In this document: piece after piece, positions 15,275 to 22,888 of the stretch
Layout of the letters: each line of letters begins with the position of its first letter
Numbering within the stretch: position 1 is the stretch's first letter
Source of the DNA: CAYXWH01 sp964468755
GTDB lineage: Bacteria; Chloroflexota; Dehalococcoidia; Dehalococcoidales; RBG-16-60-22
NCBI GenBank assembly: GCA_964468755.1
Contig: CAYXWH010000026.1
Span: forward strand, 1 to 22,889
Direction of reading: 5' to 3'
DNA: 22,889 nt
The notes under the pieces: generated by a model
What the model was told of the DNA's origin: nothing
Databases searched by the model: none
The model's input: only the letters and a program-made list of their open reading frames with translations
Position numbers and translations under genes: made by a program

Positions 15275-16216
15275 TTGGTTGATATGGCAAAGGTAGCCTT
15301 TGTTTTCCCCGGACAGGGTTCGCAGTGGTCAGGCATGGGACGTGACCTCTATGATACTTTCGATTCGGCGAAATCCATTTTTCGCCAGGCTGATGAAATC
15401 CTCGAGTTTCCGCTATCCCGATTATGCTTTGAAGGCCCGGAAGATGAACTTCGCCAGACCATCAATGCCCAGCCCGCCCTGGTAACCACCAGCCTGGCCT
15501 GTTTCCAGGCAGCCGGTGAAGCCAGCAGTGACGGTCTGCCGCCACCGCTCTTCACCGCCGGCCACAGCCTGGGCGAGTACACCGCACTGGCAGTAGCCGG
15601 GGTAATTGATTTTGCCACTGCCATTTATCTGGCCCGGGAAAGAGGCCGGCTCATGCATGAAGCCGGCCAGACCCGGCCCGGCGCTATGGCGGCTATTATC
15701 GGACTGGACGAACCGGCACTGACTGATATCTGTCACCGGAGCGATACCTGGATTGCCAATATCAACTGTCCGGGACAGATAGTCATCAGCGGAACACAGG
15801 AGAACCTTGACCGGGCGATTGAGCTGGTCAAAGAGAAGGGAGCCCTGCGGGCCATCCCTCTCCAGGTAAGCGGCGCTTTTCATACCCCGATGATGCAGCC
15901 CGCCGCCGACGGCATGGCGGAAATCCTGAAATCGGTCTACTTCCGTGACCCCGATATCCCCGTTATCGGCAATACCTCGGCTCAACCGCTGGCCAATGCT
16001 GAATCAGTAAAAGCGGAACTGCTGGAACAATTGTGCCACTGTGTACGCTGGCAGCCCTCCGTCGACTACATGATAGCCGGTGGAGTGACTACCTTCATCG
16101 AAATCGGACCGGGCAAGGTGCTCACCGGGCTTATCAAACGGACCAGCAAGGAAGTAACTACCCTGAACCTCGGTGATGCCGCCGCGGTGCGAGAATTTGG
16201 CTTGACAGGACAATAA
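15275..16216 (+). CDS. fabD: Malonyl-CoA:ACP transacylase
   Basis: This 313-aa cytoplasmic enzyme loads malonate from CoA onto acyl carrier protein for fatty acid synthesis. GQGSQ (13-17) forms the oxyanion region, Ser98 in GHSLGEY is the nucleophile, Arg123 binds the malonyl carboxylate and His203 in GAFHTPMM is the partner base. The start is TTG 15275, 7 nt after GGAG; ATG 15284 is the alternative but is 16 nt from that site. fabG follows after 31 nt. The fold and length are complete. Confidence 0.95.
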   Translation: MVDMAKVAFVFPGQGSQWSGMGRDLYDTFDSAKSIFRQADEILEFPLSRLCFEGPEDELRQTINAQPALVTTSLACFQAAGEASSDGLPPPLFTAGHSLGEYTALAVAGVIDFATAIYLARERGRLMHEAGQTRPGAMAAIIGLDEPALTDICHRSDTWIANINCPGQIVISGTQENLDRAIELVKEKGALRAIPLQVSGAFHTPMMQPAADGMAEILKSVYFRDPDIPVIGNTSAQPLANAESVKAELLEQLCHCVRWQPSVDYMIAGGVTTFIEIGPGKVLTGLIKRTSKEVTTLNLGDAAAVREFGLTGQ

Positions 16217-16247
16217 GCGGTCAATATAAAGTACGGGAGACCTGAGT

Positions 16248-16979
16248 ATGGATCTTACCAGTAGAGTTGCTATCATTACCGGTGCTGCCCGGGGCATCGG
16301 ACAGGCCGTTGCTCTCAGATTGGCACAGGCGGGGGCATGCGTGGTGGTCACCGATATCGATGGTTCAGAACCGGTCGCCGAGGAAATCAGGGCGATGGAC
16401 CGGAACAGCCTGGCGCTCACTGCCAATGTCAGCTCCGCCGGAGAAGTTTCCCGGCTGGTAGAGACGACGCTGGATGCCTATGGCAGAGTTGATATCCTGG
16501 TCAATAACGCCGGGATTACCCGAGACCAGATCCTGCTGCGAATGTCTGATGAGGACTGGGACCGGGTAATCAACGTAAACCTGAAGAGTGTATTCCTCTG
16601 CACCAGGGCGGCGATGCGCCCCATGCTCAAGCAGCGCTGGGGCCGGGTTATCAACCTGGCCAGTGTCGTTGGTGTCATCGGCAATGCCGGACAGGCTAAC
16701 TACGCCGCATCCAAGGCCGGCATCATCGGCTTCACCAGGAGTATCGCCAAAGAGGTGGCGTCCCGCGGCATTACCGTCAACGCCATAGCCCCCGGCTTTA
16801 TCGATACGGGAATGACCCGTCAACTCACCGAGAGCCAGAAGCAGGAACTCAAGCAGCAGATTCCCTCCGGCTACATTGGTTCCCCTCAGGACGTCGCCGA
16901 AGCGGCGGCTTTCCTTGCCTCGGAAGAAGCCCGATACATCACCGGGCAGGTGTTGAATGTAAACGGAGGCATGATCTGA
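16248..16979 (+). CDS. fabG: 3-oxoacyl-ACP reductase (short-chain dehydrogenase)
   Basis: This 243-aa NADPH-dependent enzyme reduces beta-ketoacyl-ACP. The Rossmann motif is TGAARGIG (11-18), NNAG is at 86-89, and the catalytic residues are N111, S139, Y152 and K156 (ASVVG then YAASK). The C-terminal TGQVLNVNGGMI is typical of FabG. GGGAG upstream supports ATG 16248. It ends the run yceD-rpmF-fabD-fabG; no acpP follows, unlike most fab clusters. The family is large, so the fatty acid role rests on the position next to fabD. Confidence 0.92.
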   Translation: MDLTSRVAIITGAARGIGQAVALRLAQAGACVVVTDIDGSEPVAEEIRAMDRNSLALTANVSSAGEVSRLVETTLDAYGRVDILVNNAGITRDQILLRMSDEDWDRVINVNLKSVFLCTRAAMRPMLKQRWGRVINLASVVGVIGNAGQANYAASKAGIIGFTRSIAKEVASRGITVNAIAPGFIDTGMTRQLTESQKQELKQQIPSGYIGSPQDVAEAAAFLASEEARYITGQVLNVNGGMI

Positions 16980-17038
16980 AGCTGTCGGTTAACACCACTG
17001 CACCTTAAATACAAGTCATGCTATCCCCTGAAGAATGG

Positions 17039-17067
17039 AATGGCGGGGCTGGTAACGCCCCGCCATT
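17039..17067. terminator. Strong GC-rich hairpin between fabG and the convergent secreted-protein gene
   Basis: AATGGCGGGGC (17039-17049) and its exact complement (17057-17067) form an 11-bp stem with a 7-nt loop. It sits between two convergent genes, about 60 nt after fabG and 18 nt after the other gene, and probably ends both transcripts. No T-run is present on either side, so it may act as a barrier or mRNA end stabiliser. Confidence 0.6.
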
Positions 17068-17084
17068 GGCTACCAGTACAGGTA

Positions 17085-18101
17085 CTAAAACGGTTTTGGC
17101 TGCTGATGCTGCCTCATAAGGTCTCCGGGATGGAACAATCCATGGTCCCAGTGGCTATCCGCGCCCATATTATGAAAGATAATGTTGTTATCCGATACTT
17201 CTTCTGGATTCAGCGCAATCGGTTCCCCTTCCATTCCACGCAGGTTATTAAACGCCACCGAGTTACCGGTCAGGTCAGGGGCAGTACCGTTGTCCAGGGT
17301 ATTAAGCTCAAGCCCCATGTCGGTGAGCTCGATACCGACACTTTCAACAAGACCGGGATTACTGCTCGATAACGCTACCCGGTTGAGGAGAATACAATTT
17401 TCGGCAAGTTCGCCACCAGCAGCACCCCAGCGCCGGTCTGACATCAAGCATATACCCGACCCGTTGTAGCCCCCGCAGTCATCTCCAGGGACTGCGATTT
17501 GCCCGGTTATGCTGTTATGAGTAACCATATTGTTACTGGCGGTACCTCCATAGCAGCAACCGATAAAAATACCGATACCCCCACCACACGCGGTTGCCAG
17601 CCCATTGAACGTGTTATAGCTGATTCGCCACCCATCGCCGTGCCAGTTTGATATGCCCTGTATGGAACCGGTCATTGTGCAATGGGTAATGGTAACGTTG
17701 CTGGCACCACGACTGAATACCGGAAATTCGACGTCTTCAAATTGAAAATGGGTGATGGTGGCACCACTACCATCATCATCACCACCCGGGAAAAGGAACC
17801 CGGCCATAAACGGACGTACTCCTGGCCAGGGCAGGGGGCCACTGTTGATTACCGCGCCACCCCTGCCGAAGATAGTAACCGCCTTGGTTACCTCGGCACC
17901 GGCATAGGCACCCGGTTCGACTACAATGGTATCCCCATCCTGCACTTTGGTACTATCAATTGCTTCCTGGATAGTTGGGAAGTCATTGGGAACATGCCAC
18001 CGGTCGAGCTTAGCCATAAACGGCTTCGCCATAACCGGCACCGGCGCTATAACCATCAGTACCAATGCCACCATCAATGACAGTATCAGGACCCTTTTCA
18101 T
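17085..18101 (-). CDS. Secreted right-handed parallel beta-helix protein (pectate-lyase-like fold)
   Basis: This 338-aa protein begins with a Sec signal peptide: MKR, a hydrophobic run to about residue 19, then PVPVMA with likely cleavage after it. The mature part opens with VPNDFPTIQEAIDSTKVQDGDTI-type sequence, the start of pectin-lyase-like beta helices. Repeated rungs with N-x-I/V-T and HNS/FNN steps follow, for example SNNMVTHNSITG and TGNSVAFNNLRG. It has several Cys, including CC and DDC. No catalytic residues could be assigned, so it may be a binding or structural surface protein. A GTG 6 nt earlier is possible, but GGAGG spaced 9 nt favours the ATG at 18101. It is monocistronic. Confidence 0.82.
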   Translation of the reverse strand: MKRVLILSLMVALVLMVIAPVPVMAKPFMAKLDRWHVPNDFPTIQEAIDSTKVQDGDTIVVEPGAYAGAEVTKAVTIFGRGGAVINSGPLPWPGVRPFMAGFLFPGGDDDGSGATITHFQFEDVEFPVFSRGASNVTITHCTMTGSIQGISNWHGDGWRISYNTFNGLATACGGGIGIFIGCCYGGTASNNMVTHNSITGQIAVPGDDCGGYNGSGICLMSDRRWGAAGGELAENCILLNRVALSSSNPGLVESVGIELTDMGLELNTLDNGTAPDLTGNSVAFNNLRGMEGEPIALNPEEVSDNNIIFHNMGADSHWDHGLFHPGDLMRQHQQPKPF

Positions 18102-18130
18102 CTCCACTTACCTCCCTTCATTTATATTGT

Positions 18131-18140
18131 GCGTATACGC
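18131..18140. promoter_or_regulatory. Palindrome GCGTATACGC in the leader of the beta-helix gene
   Basis: A perfect 10-bp palindrome without a loop lies about 20 nt after the predicted start of transcription of the beta-helix gene. Such a site suits a dimeric repressor. Its length is too short to rule out chance. Confidence 0.3.
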
Positions 18141-18166
18141 CTATTTTTTGTGCCCTCACGCTCTAA

Positions 18167-18195
18167 ATACTAATACTGTGCCCCATTCCTGTCAA
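18167..18195 (-). promoter_or_regulatory. Promoter of the secreted beta-helix gene
   Basis: On the minus strand a perfect TTGACA (18190-18195) and TAGTAT (18167-18172) lie 17 bp apart. The start near 18160 gives a leader of about 60 nt with a GGAGG ribosome site. Confidence 0.6.
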
Positions 18196-18261
18196 TCCAC
18201 CAATATGCGAAAACTGATTATCCTAAGTACGATTTTCGATTACAACTATTGGTATAAAAGC

Positions 18262-18287
18262 AAAAACCGACCTTTCCAGATCGGTTT
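18262..18287 (-). terminator. Rho-independent terminator of the hpt-ade-phosphoribosyltransferase operon
   Basis: On the minus strand AAACCGATC pairs with GGTCGGTTT (9 bp, one G-U) over a TGGAAA loop, then TTTTTGCTTTT follows. It starts 54 nt after the last stop codon of the operon. Both the stem and the T-run are good. Confidence 0.8.
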
Positions 18288-18340
18288 CACAGAAACTCCC
18301 TATTTCAATTGAAACAAGTCACTATATTGTTATGGCAACT

Positions 18341-19039
18341 TTACTTGCTCTCCATAGGCTCAATCTTTGACTGATAACGCCGCATCCGCCACTCCCGGAG
18401 ACAATGAATTACCTCCTCATCAGTGGTCTCATGCCAGTACCGGTAAAAGTCAGCGATATAGAACTTCGGCGCATTTCCCACGATACAGGTTACCACCCTG
18501 TCGGCTACCTTCCTCACCCGTTTCACTGCATCCGCCGGTGCTACCGGCACAGCAACCACTATTTCCCGCGGCCGGCGCTTTCGTACCGACTCTACCGCCG
18601 CCATAGTGGTGTAACCGGAAGCCAGCCCGTCATCAATAATAATCACTGTTCTATCGCTGATGATAACCGGTGCCCTTCTACCGAGATAGAGCAGGCTTCG
18701 CTGGCGTATGTCAGCCCTCACCTGATTGACCTGATAATTTATCTGCTGCTCGGTTAAACCATGACTGTGCACGATGTCATCATTGAGGATAATGGTGCCG
18801 TCATCAGTGACCGCACCGAAACCACCCTCCGGACTGAGCGGGAGCGGTACCTTCCGCGAAATTACCATGTCCAGCTCCGCATTCAGCGCCAGAGCTACCC
18901 CCAGCGCTACCGCAACCCCACCGTTGGGAATTGCCATTACTATTGGCGAGCGCTGGCTGTATTCGGTGAGCTTCTCAGCAAGCTGCCGGCCAGCATCATA
19001 CCGGTTCTCAAATACAGGTTCATGAGTAGGCACGTGCAT
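18341..19039 (-). CDS. Phosphoribosyltransferase (COG1926-type)
   Basis: This 232-aa protein has a type I phosphoribosyltransferase fold. The PRPP loop is VIIIDDGLASGYTT (132-145) and the hood region begins with FENRYDAGRQLAEKL (10-24), typical of the predicted phosphoribosyltransferases of COG1926. AIPNGGVAVALGVALAL (36-52) carries the strand and loop before the flexible region. The exact base is not known for this group. AGGAGAG 7 nt before ATG 19039 supports the start. It is 23 nt after adenine deaminase in the same operon, so a purine-salvage role is the simplest guess. Confidence 0.85.
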   Translation of the reverse strand: MHVPTHEPVFENRYDAGRQLAEKLTEYSQRSPIVMAIPNGGVAVALGVALALNAELDMVISRKVPLPLSPEGGFGAVTDDGTIILNDDIVHSHGLTEQQINYQVNQVRADIRQRSLLYLGRRAPVIISDRTVIIIDDGLASGYTTMAAVESVRKRRPREIVVAVPVAPADAVKRVRKVADRVVTCIVGNAPKFYIADFYRYWHETTDEEVIHCLREWRMRRYQSKIEPMESK

Positions 19040-19062
19040 GATTTCTCTCCTGTTATGTCAAC

Positions 19063-20769
19063 TTACCCCATCAGTTTGAACTCATTCACATCCACCAGAC
19101 CCAGGTCAGTCAGCCTCAGTTCAGGAATCACTGGCAACGCCAGAAAGGAGAGGACGCCAAACGGCGACGGTAGTGCAGCGCCCAGTTCCCGGGCCAGTCG
19201 TTCCAGCTCCTTCTCCCTGGCTACTACCACGTCCAGAGGTTCGGTGGATAACAAGCCGGCAATCGGCAAGCCGAGACTACCCAGGACCTTGCCTCCGGCA
19301 GCTACCACCAGCCCGCCCTGTAACCGCTCCATTTCGTTCACTGCCGCCACGATATCCTGGTCACTGGCGCCAACGGCGATAAAATTGTGGGAATCATGAG
19401 CAATCGATGATGCCAGCGCTCCCTGTCGCAGACCGAATCCGCTCACCAGCCCCAGACCGATGTTACCTGTCGCCTTGTGCCGTTCCACCACCACCAGCTT
19501 CAGCAGGTCGCGGGAGGTATCCGCCACAACCGCTCCATCCTTAACCGTTACTTTTTCCATACGCTTGCGGGTGACTATCTGTCCGGGGACCACCTCAATT
19601 ACCGGCATTATATCTTCGAACGCAGCGATTTTCAGCGAGGCTGCCGATACCGGCTTAATGTGCACCGTGCTGGATATCTCCCCCGCATCGGGATGAGGCA
19701 TCTTGAATAACGGCTTTCCTTCTCTGGCGACCATATTGCCATGATAGAAGACCATATCAATTTCCAGCTTATTCAAATCATTCATGACAATGAGACTGGC
19801 ATAATATCCGGGAGCCACCGCACCCAGTCCGTCAAGGCGGAAGTACTGTGCCGGGTTGAGTGTCGCCATCCGGATTGCTCGAACCGGGTCAAGCCCTTTG
19901 CCGATTGCCTTCCGCACCACGGCGTCAATATCCCCGTCGCCAAGCAGGTCGGCACTGCTTCTATCATCGACTACCAGGATACACCTCGGGTACGTCTTGT
20001 CATTGACCAGCGGGAGCAGGGCGTCAAGGTTTTTCTCTGAAGAGCCCTCCCGTATCATAACAAACATACCCTGCCGTAGTTTATCGGTCGCTTCGTCCAG
20101 CGTTACCGACTCATGGTCAGAGTGAATACCGGCAGCAATATAGCCGGCCAGGTCTTTACCGGTCACGCCGGGGGCATGACCATCAATAACCCTGCCCCGG
20201 GCTGTCTCGATTTTGGCAAGAACGCCGGCATCGCCGGAAATTACCCCCGGGAAATTCATCACCTCCCCCAGTCCCCGACACTCACGCCACCTAAGGATAC
20301 GGCGGATGTCCTCAGGCGTAATGGTTGCGCCGGACGTCTCCAGATGGGTTGCCGGCACACAGGATGGCGCCATTAAGAAAAGTTCCAGCGGCAAACGCCG
20401 GGCATAGTCGACCACATACCTCATTCCCTTGAGCCCGCAGACATTGGCTATTTCATGGAGGTCGGTTACCACCGCCAGCGTTCCCCGGGGCACTACTGCC
20501 GCGGCATACTGGCCGACATCAAGCATTGAGCTCTCCAGATGTACATGACCGTTTATTAAAGCCGGGGCAACGTACCTGCCTTTCAAATCGAGCACCTGCT
20601 TTGCCGACCGGTAATCACCCACCCCGGCAATTCTGTCCCCGCAAATGGCTACGTTCCCCGTCTCCACTTCACCGGTAAAGGTATTTACCACCCAGCTATT
20701 TACCAGCAGCAGGTCGGCAGGGCTTTCTCCCCTGGCTACCGCTATCAGGTGGGCAAGGTTAATGGACAT
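19063..20769 (-). CDS. ade: Adenine deaminase (Ade-type amidohydrolase)
   Basis: This 568-aa enzyme converts adenine to hypoxanthine and ammonia with a two-metal centre. Metal and active-site motifs are GHVHLESSM (74-82), D103-H105-E106 in TDLHEIANV, E169, DGHAPG (196-201) and GIHSDHES (214-221). The C-terminal domain with SIAHDSHN and the GG-x-VV stretch is characteristic of Ade and absent in other amidohydrolases. The length is normal. One base of its start overlaps the hpt stop (TAATG), and its product hypoxanthine is the hpt substrate, which explains the pairing. Confidence 0.94.
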   Translation of the reverse strand: MSINLAHLIAVARGESPADLLLVNSWVVNTFTGEVETGNVAICGDRIAGVGDYRSAKQVLDLKGRYVAPALINGHVHLESSMLDVGQYAAAVVPRGTLAVVTDLHEIANVCGLKGMRYVVDYARRLPLELFLMAPSCVPATHLETSGATITPEDIRRILRWRECRGLGEVMNFPGVISGDAGVLAKIETARGRVIDGHAPGVTGKDLAGYIAAGIHSDHESVTLDEATDKLRQGMFVMIREGSSEKNLDALLPLVNDKTYPRCILVVDDRSSADLLGDGDIDAVVRKAIGKGLDPVRAIRMATLNPAQYFRLDGLGAVAPGYYASLIVMNDLNKLEIDMVFYHGNMVAREGKPLFKMPHPDAGEISSTVHIKPVSAASLKIAAFEDIMPVIEVVPGQIVTRKRMEKVTVKDGAVVADTSRDLLKLVVVERHKATGNIGLGLVSGFGLRQGALASSIAHDSHNFIAVGASDQDIVAAVNEMERLQGGLVVAAGGKVLGSLGLPIAGLLSTEPLDVVVAREKELERLARELGAALPSPFGVLSFLALPVIPELRLTDLGLVDVNEFKLMG

Positions 20770-21302
20770 TATTTATCTTCCTCCAGTACACAGATATCGG
20801 GCAGGTTACGGTATTTTTCGGCATAGTCCAGACCATAGCCGACCACAAACTTATCGGGGACGGTAAAACCCAGGTAGTCAATGGGTACCGGAGCCTGGCG
20901 GCGGGCCGGTTTATCCATCAGGGCGCAGAGTCGCAACGAGGCAGGCTTTTTCTTGAGGAGATACTCAATGAGAAAGGAGAGGGTCAGCCCGGCATCCACG
21001 ATATCCTCGATGATTAACACATGTCTGCCATTGACCGGGCAGGTCAACCCCTGCACCACCCTCACCTTCCCTGTGGTCTGGCGTCCGGCGCCGTAGCTGG
21101 ACAAACCGATAAATTCCACGTCCAGAGGGAAATCAAGACACCGGACCAGGTCCGCCATAAACATAAAGGAACCTTTGAGAATACCCAGTAACAGTGGAGT
21201 CTTATCCTGATAGTCCCTGGTAATCGCTGTTGCCAGCCGACTGACCTCAGTTCCAATCTCCAACCGTGAATAAAGAATATGTGGTTTCGCCTGAGCGCTC
21301 AT
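20769..21302 (-). CDS. hpt: Hypoxanthine phosphoribosyltransferase
   Basis: This 177-aa cytoplasmic enzyme makes IMP (and often GMP) from hypoxanthine or guanine and PRPP. GILKGS (40-45) is the loop that binds pyrophosphate, VLIIEDIVDAGLT (95-107) is the PRPP motif with E99-D100, and the C-terminal KFVVGYGLDYAEKYRNLP region is the purine-binding end. No Shine-Dalgarno precedes ATG 21302 and the -10 box ends 10 nt before it, so the mRNA is probably leaderless. It opens the operon hpt-ade-phosphoribosyltransferase. Confidence 0.94.
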   Translation of the reverse strand: MSAQAKPHILYSRLEIGTEVSRLATAITRDYQDKTPLLLGILKGSFMFMADLVRCLDFPLDVEFIGLSSYGAGRQTTGKVRVVQGLTCPVNGRHVLIIEDIVDAGLTLSFLIEYLLKKKPASLRLCALMDKPARRQAPVPIDYLGFTVPDKFVVGYGLDYAEKYRNLPDICVLEEDK

Positions 21303-21312
21303 CGCTATCGGA

Positions 21313-21341
21313 ATTATAACCTTAACTCAAGCAAGGTGCAA
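21313..21341 (-). promoter_or_regulatory. Promoter of the hpt operon, apparently leaderless
   Basis: On the minus strand TTGCAC (21336-21341) and a perfect TATAAT (21313-21318) are 17 bp apart. Only 10 nt lie between the -10 and ATG 21302, so a standard start leaves 3-5 nt of leader. Confidence 0.65.
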
Positions 21342-21376
21342 CAGACGCTTGTAATTGCCGACAACCCGGCAACCTG

Positions 21377-21405
21377 TTGACAGCCCGCCTGATATATGCT
21401 AAAAA
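21377..21405 (+). promoter_or_regulatory. Possible promoter of the methyltransferase-like gene
   Basis: TTGACA (21377-21382) and TAAAAA (21400-21405) are 17 bp apart. A lone TATAAT at 21421-21426 has no good -35. A short inverted repeat TTGCCG/CGGCAA (21355-21372) sits between this and the divergent hpt promoter. Confidence 0.4.
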
Positions 21406-21458
21406 CTACGTTATTCCCTATATAATCAGCCACTTATAACAGACTGTGATGATACTAA

Positions 21459-22130
21459 ATGGTTACGTTTTTTGATTACTTTCAGGTTATCTGCCTGGCG
21501 CTATTCCTGTTTCTGGTGATTGGAATCTCCATATATATCCGCAAAACGGAAAAGATTACAGCGGTCAGGCTCACCCTGAAAGATAAAGGGTTACAGGGCT
21601 TCCTTGAAATCTCCCTGTTTGTCATCGTCAATATCTGCATAGTAGAGGTGCTGCTCTACGCGCTTCACACCGATTTCCACCTCTTTCCGGCGCCACTGGA
21701 TATGCCCCTGGTGAGGACATTGTCATCCCGCATCACCGGCGTTCTTCTGCTCACCGGCGGCTATGCCATATATATCTCGGCCCTCTTCAGCCTGGGAATT
21801 TCGTGGCGACTGGGAATTGATGAGAAAAAACCGGGGAGACTGGTCACCACGGGAATCTACGCCATTACCCGAAATCCCATGTACATTTTCTTTAATCTCT
21901 TCTTCCTGGGCACTTTTCTCATTAACGGTACCCTTATCTTTCTGATTTTCACCATATTCGCCGCCATCAACCTGCACTATCAGATACTCGGTGAAGAAAA
22001 GTTCCTGGAAGAGGTGCATGGCCAGCCATACCGGGACTACCGTTCAGTAACCGGCCGTTACCTTCCCTGGCGGCGAGTCCGGGCTTTTGCTACCAGAAGC
22101 CCGTTACTCTTCAATCATCCTCAGAAGTAA
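21459..22130 (+). CDS. Isoprenylcysteine/phospholipid methyltransferase-like membrane protein
   Basis: This 223-aa membrane protein has five or so hydrophobic helices and the ICMT/PEMT-family C-terminal block: LVTTGIYAITRNPMY (128-142), then EEKFLEEVHGQPYRDY (179-194). There the RNPMY motif and the Glu pair form the SAM-binding end. Members methylate lipids, isoprenylcysteine or unknown membrane substrates; bacteria lack prenylated CaaX proteins, so the substrate is open. No clear Shine-Dalgarno precedes ATG 21459. The gene stands alone, convergent with rubrerythrin. Confidence 0.8.
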   Translation: MVTFFDYFQVICLALFLFLVIGISIYIRKTEKITAVRLTLKDKGLQGFLEISLFVIVNICIVEVLLYALHTDFHLFPAPLDMPLVRTLSSRITGVLLLTGGYAIYISALFSLGISWRLGIDEKKPGRLVTTGIYAITRNPMYIFFNLFFLGTFLINGTLIFLIFTIFAAINLHYQILGEEKFLEEVHGQPYRDYRSVTGRYLPWRRVRAFATRSPLLFNHPQK

Positions 22131-22170
22131 ATACCCACTCACCAGGCCAAGACCATGCGGCTGGCGTGAC

Positions 22171-22674
22171 CTAGTCTACCTTGCTAAATTTGCTGCTCGG
22201 AACGCCGCATATCGGGCACCGCTCCGGGGCTTCACCCGCTACTGTGTTTCCACAGACCTGACAGACAAAATAGGGGGCATCAACGGGAGACTCCCCCGAC
22301 GTGAGGCTCTGGAGCGCCGCCTGAAAGAGCCCGTGATGGATTCTTTCCACCTTATCCGCCAGCTCAAAGCTCCTCGCTGCGGAATCATTACCTTCGGACT
22401 TTGCCTGCTCGATAAATTCCGGGTACATCTCCGTAAACTCGTACTGCTCACCGGCAACCGCCATTTCCAGGTTCTCCCTGGTCGACTTAATATCACCCGT
22501 TACCCGGAGATGATTGCGCGCGTGCACGGTTTCCGCTTCGGCAGCCGCCCGGAATAACCTCGCTACCTGCTTGTCGCCCGCTTCCGCCGCCTTTTCGGCA
22601 AAAAACAGATACCTCCGGTTTGCCTGGCTCTCACCGGCAAAAGCCGATTGCAGATTTTCCCCGGTACTACCCAT
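22171..22674 (-). CDS. Rubrerythrin
   Basis: This 167-aa protein detoxifies hydrogen peroxide in anaerobes. The N-terminal four-helix domain holds a diiron site with Glu15, Glu48, H51 (AEAETVHA), Glu76 (GEQYEF), Glu110 and H113 (ERIHH). The C-terminal rubredoxin-like domain has C138, C141, C153 and C156 (CQVCG and CPICG) binding one iron that passes electrons to the diiron centre. AAGGAGG upstream of ATG 22674 is a strong ribosome site. A near-palindrome at 22713-22725 resembles one in the fur promoter, so metal or peroxide control is likely. It has no partner gene next to it. Confidence 0.94.
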   Translation of the reverse strand: MGSTGENLQSAFAGESQANRRYLFFAEKAAEAGDKQVARLFRAAAEAETVHARNHLRVTGDIKSTRENLEMAVAGEQYEFTEMYPEFIEQAKSEGNDSAARSFELADKVERIHHGLFQAALQSLTSGESPVDAPYFVCQVCGNTVAGEAPERCPICGVPSSKFSKVD

Positions 22675-22712
22675 ATCCTGCCTCCTTGCATTGGATCGAT
22701 ATTACTTATAGC

Positions 22713-22725
22713 TTATCATGGATAA
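22713..22725. promoter_or_regulatory. Inverted repeat TTATC-ATG-GATAA upstream of rubrerythrin
   Basis: A perfect 5-3-5 inverted repeat lies 39 nt before the rubrerythrin ATG. It shares TTATCATGG with the element in the fur promoter spacer (3919-3930). It may be a Fur/PerR-type operator; no clear -35/-10 pair for rubrerythrin was found to place it against. Confidence 0.4.
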
Positions 22726-22746
22726 CCACCACGGTGAAACATTGAC

Positions 22747-22776
22747 TTGACACCCTGCCCCGATAAAGACTATACT
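22747..22776 (+). promoter_or_regulatory. Promoter of tRNA-fMet
   Basis: TTGACA (22747-22752) and TATACT (22771-22776) lie 18 bp apart. The start near 22783 precedes the tRNA by about 30 nt, as expected for a processed 5' leader. Confidence 0.75.
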
Positions 22777-22813
22777 AAGTACACTTGGGTGACCTATCAC
22801 CGGCACAGCATGA

Positions 22814-22888
<75 letters not shown>

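Noticed and set aside
17682..18080. Long plus-strand frame opposite the secreted beta-helix gene with HHHH-rich composition.
   Set aside because: It is antisense to a gene with signal peptide, promoter and ribosome site; no ribosome site of its own.
18404..19399. Long plus-strand frames opposite the phosphoribosyltransferase and ade genes.
   Set aside because: They lie across well-supported enzymes in antisense and show low-complexity Ser/Pro/Arg-rich sequence typical of shadow frames.
19063..20769. Ade has VVDDRSS where many homologues have TDDRHP; considered as a loss of function.
   Set aside because: The E. coli enzyme also lacks that His (DDRNP), and all metal ligands are present.
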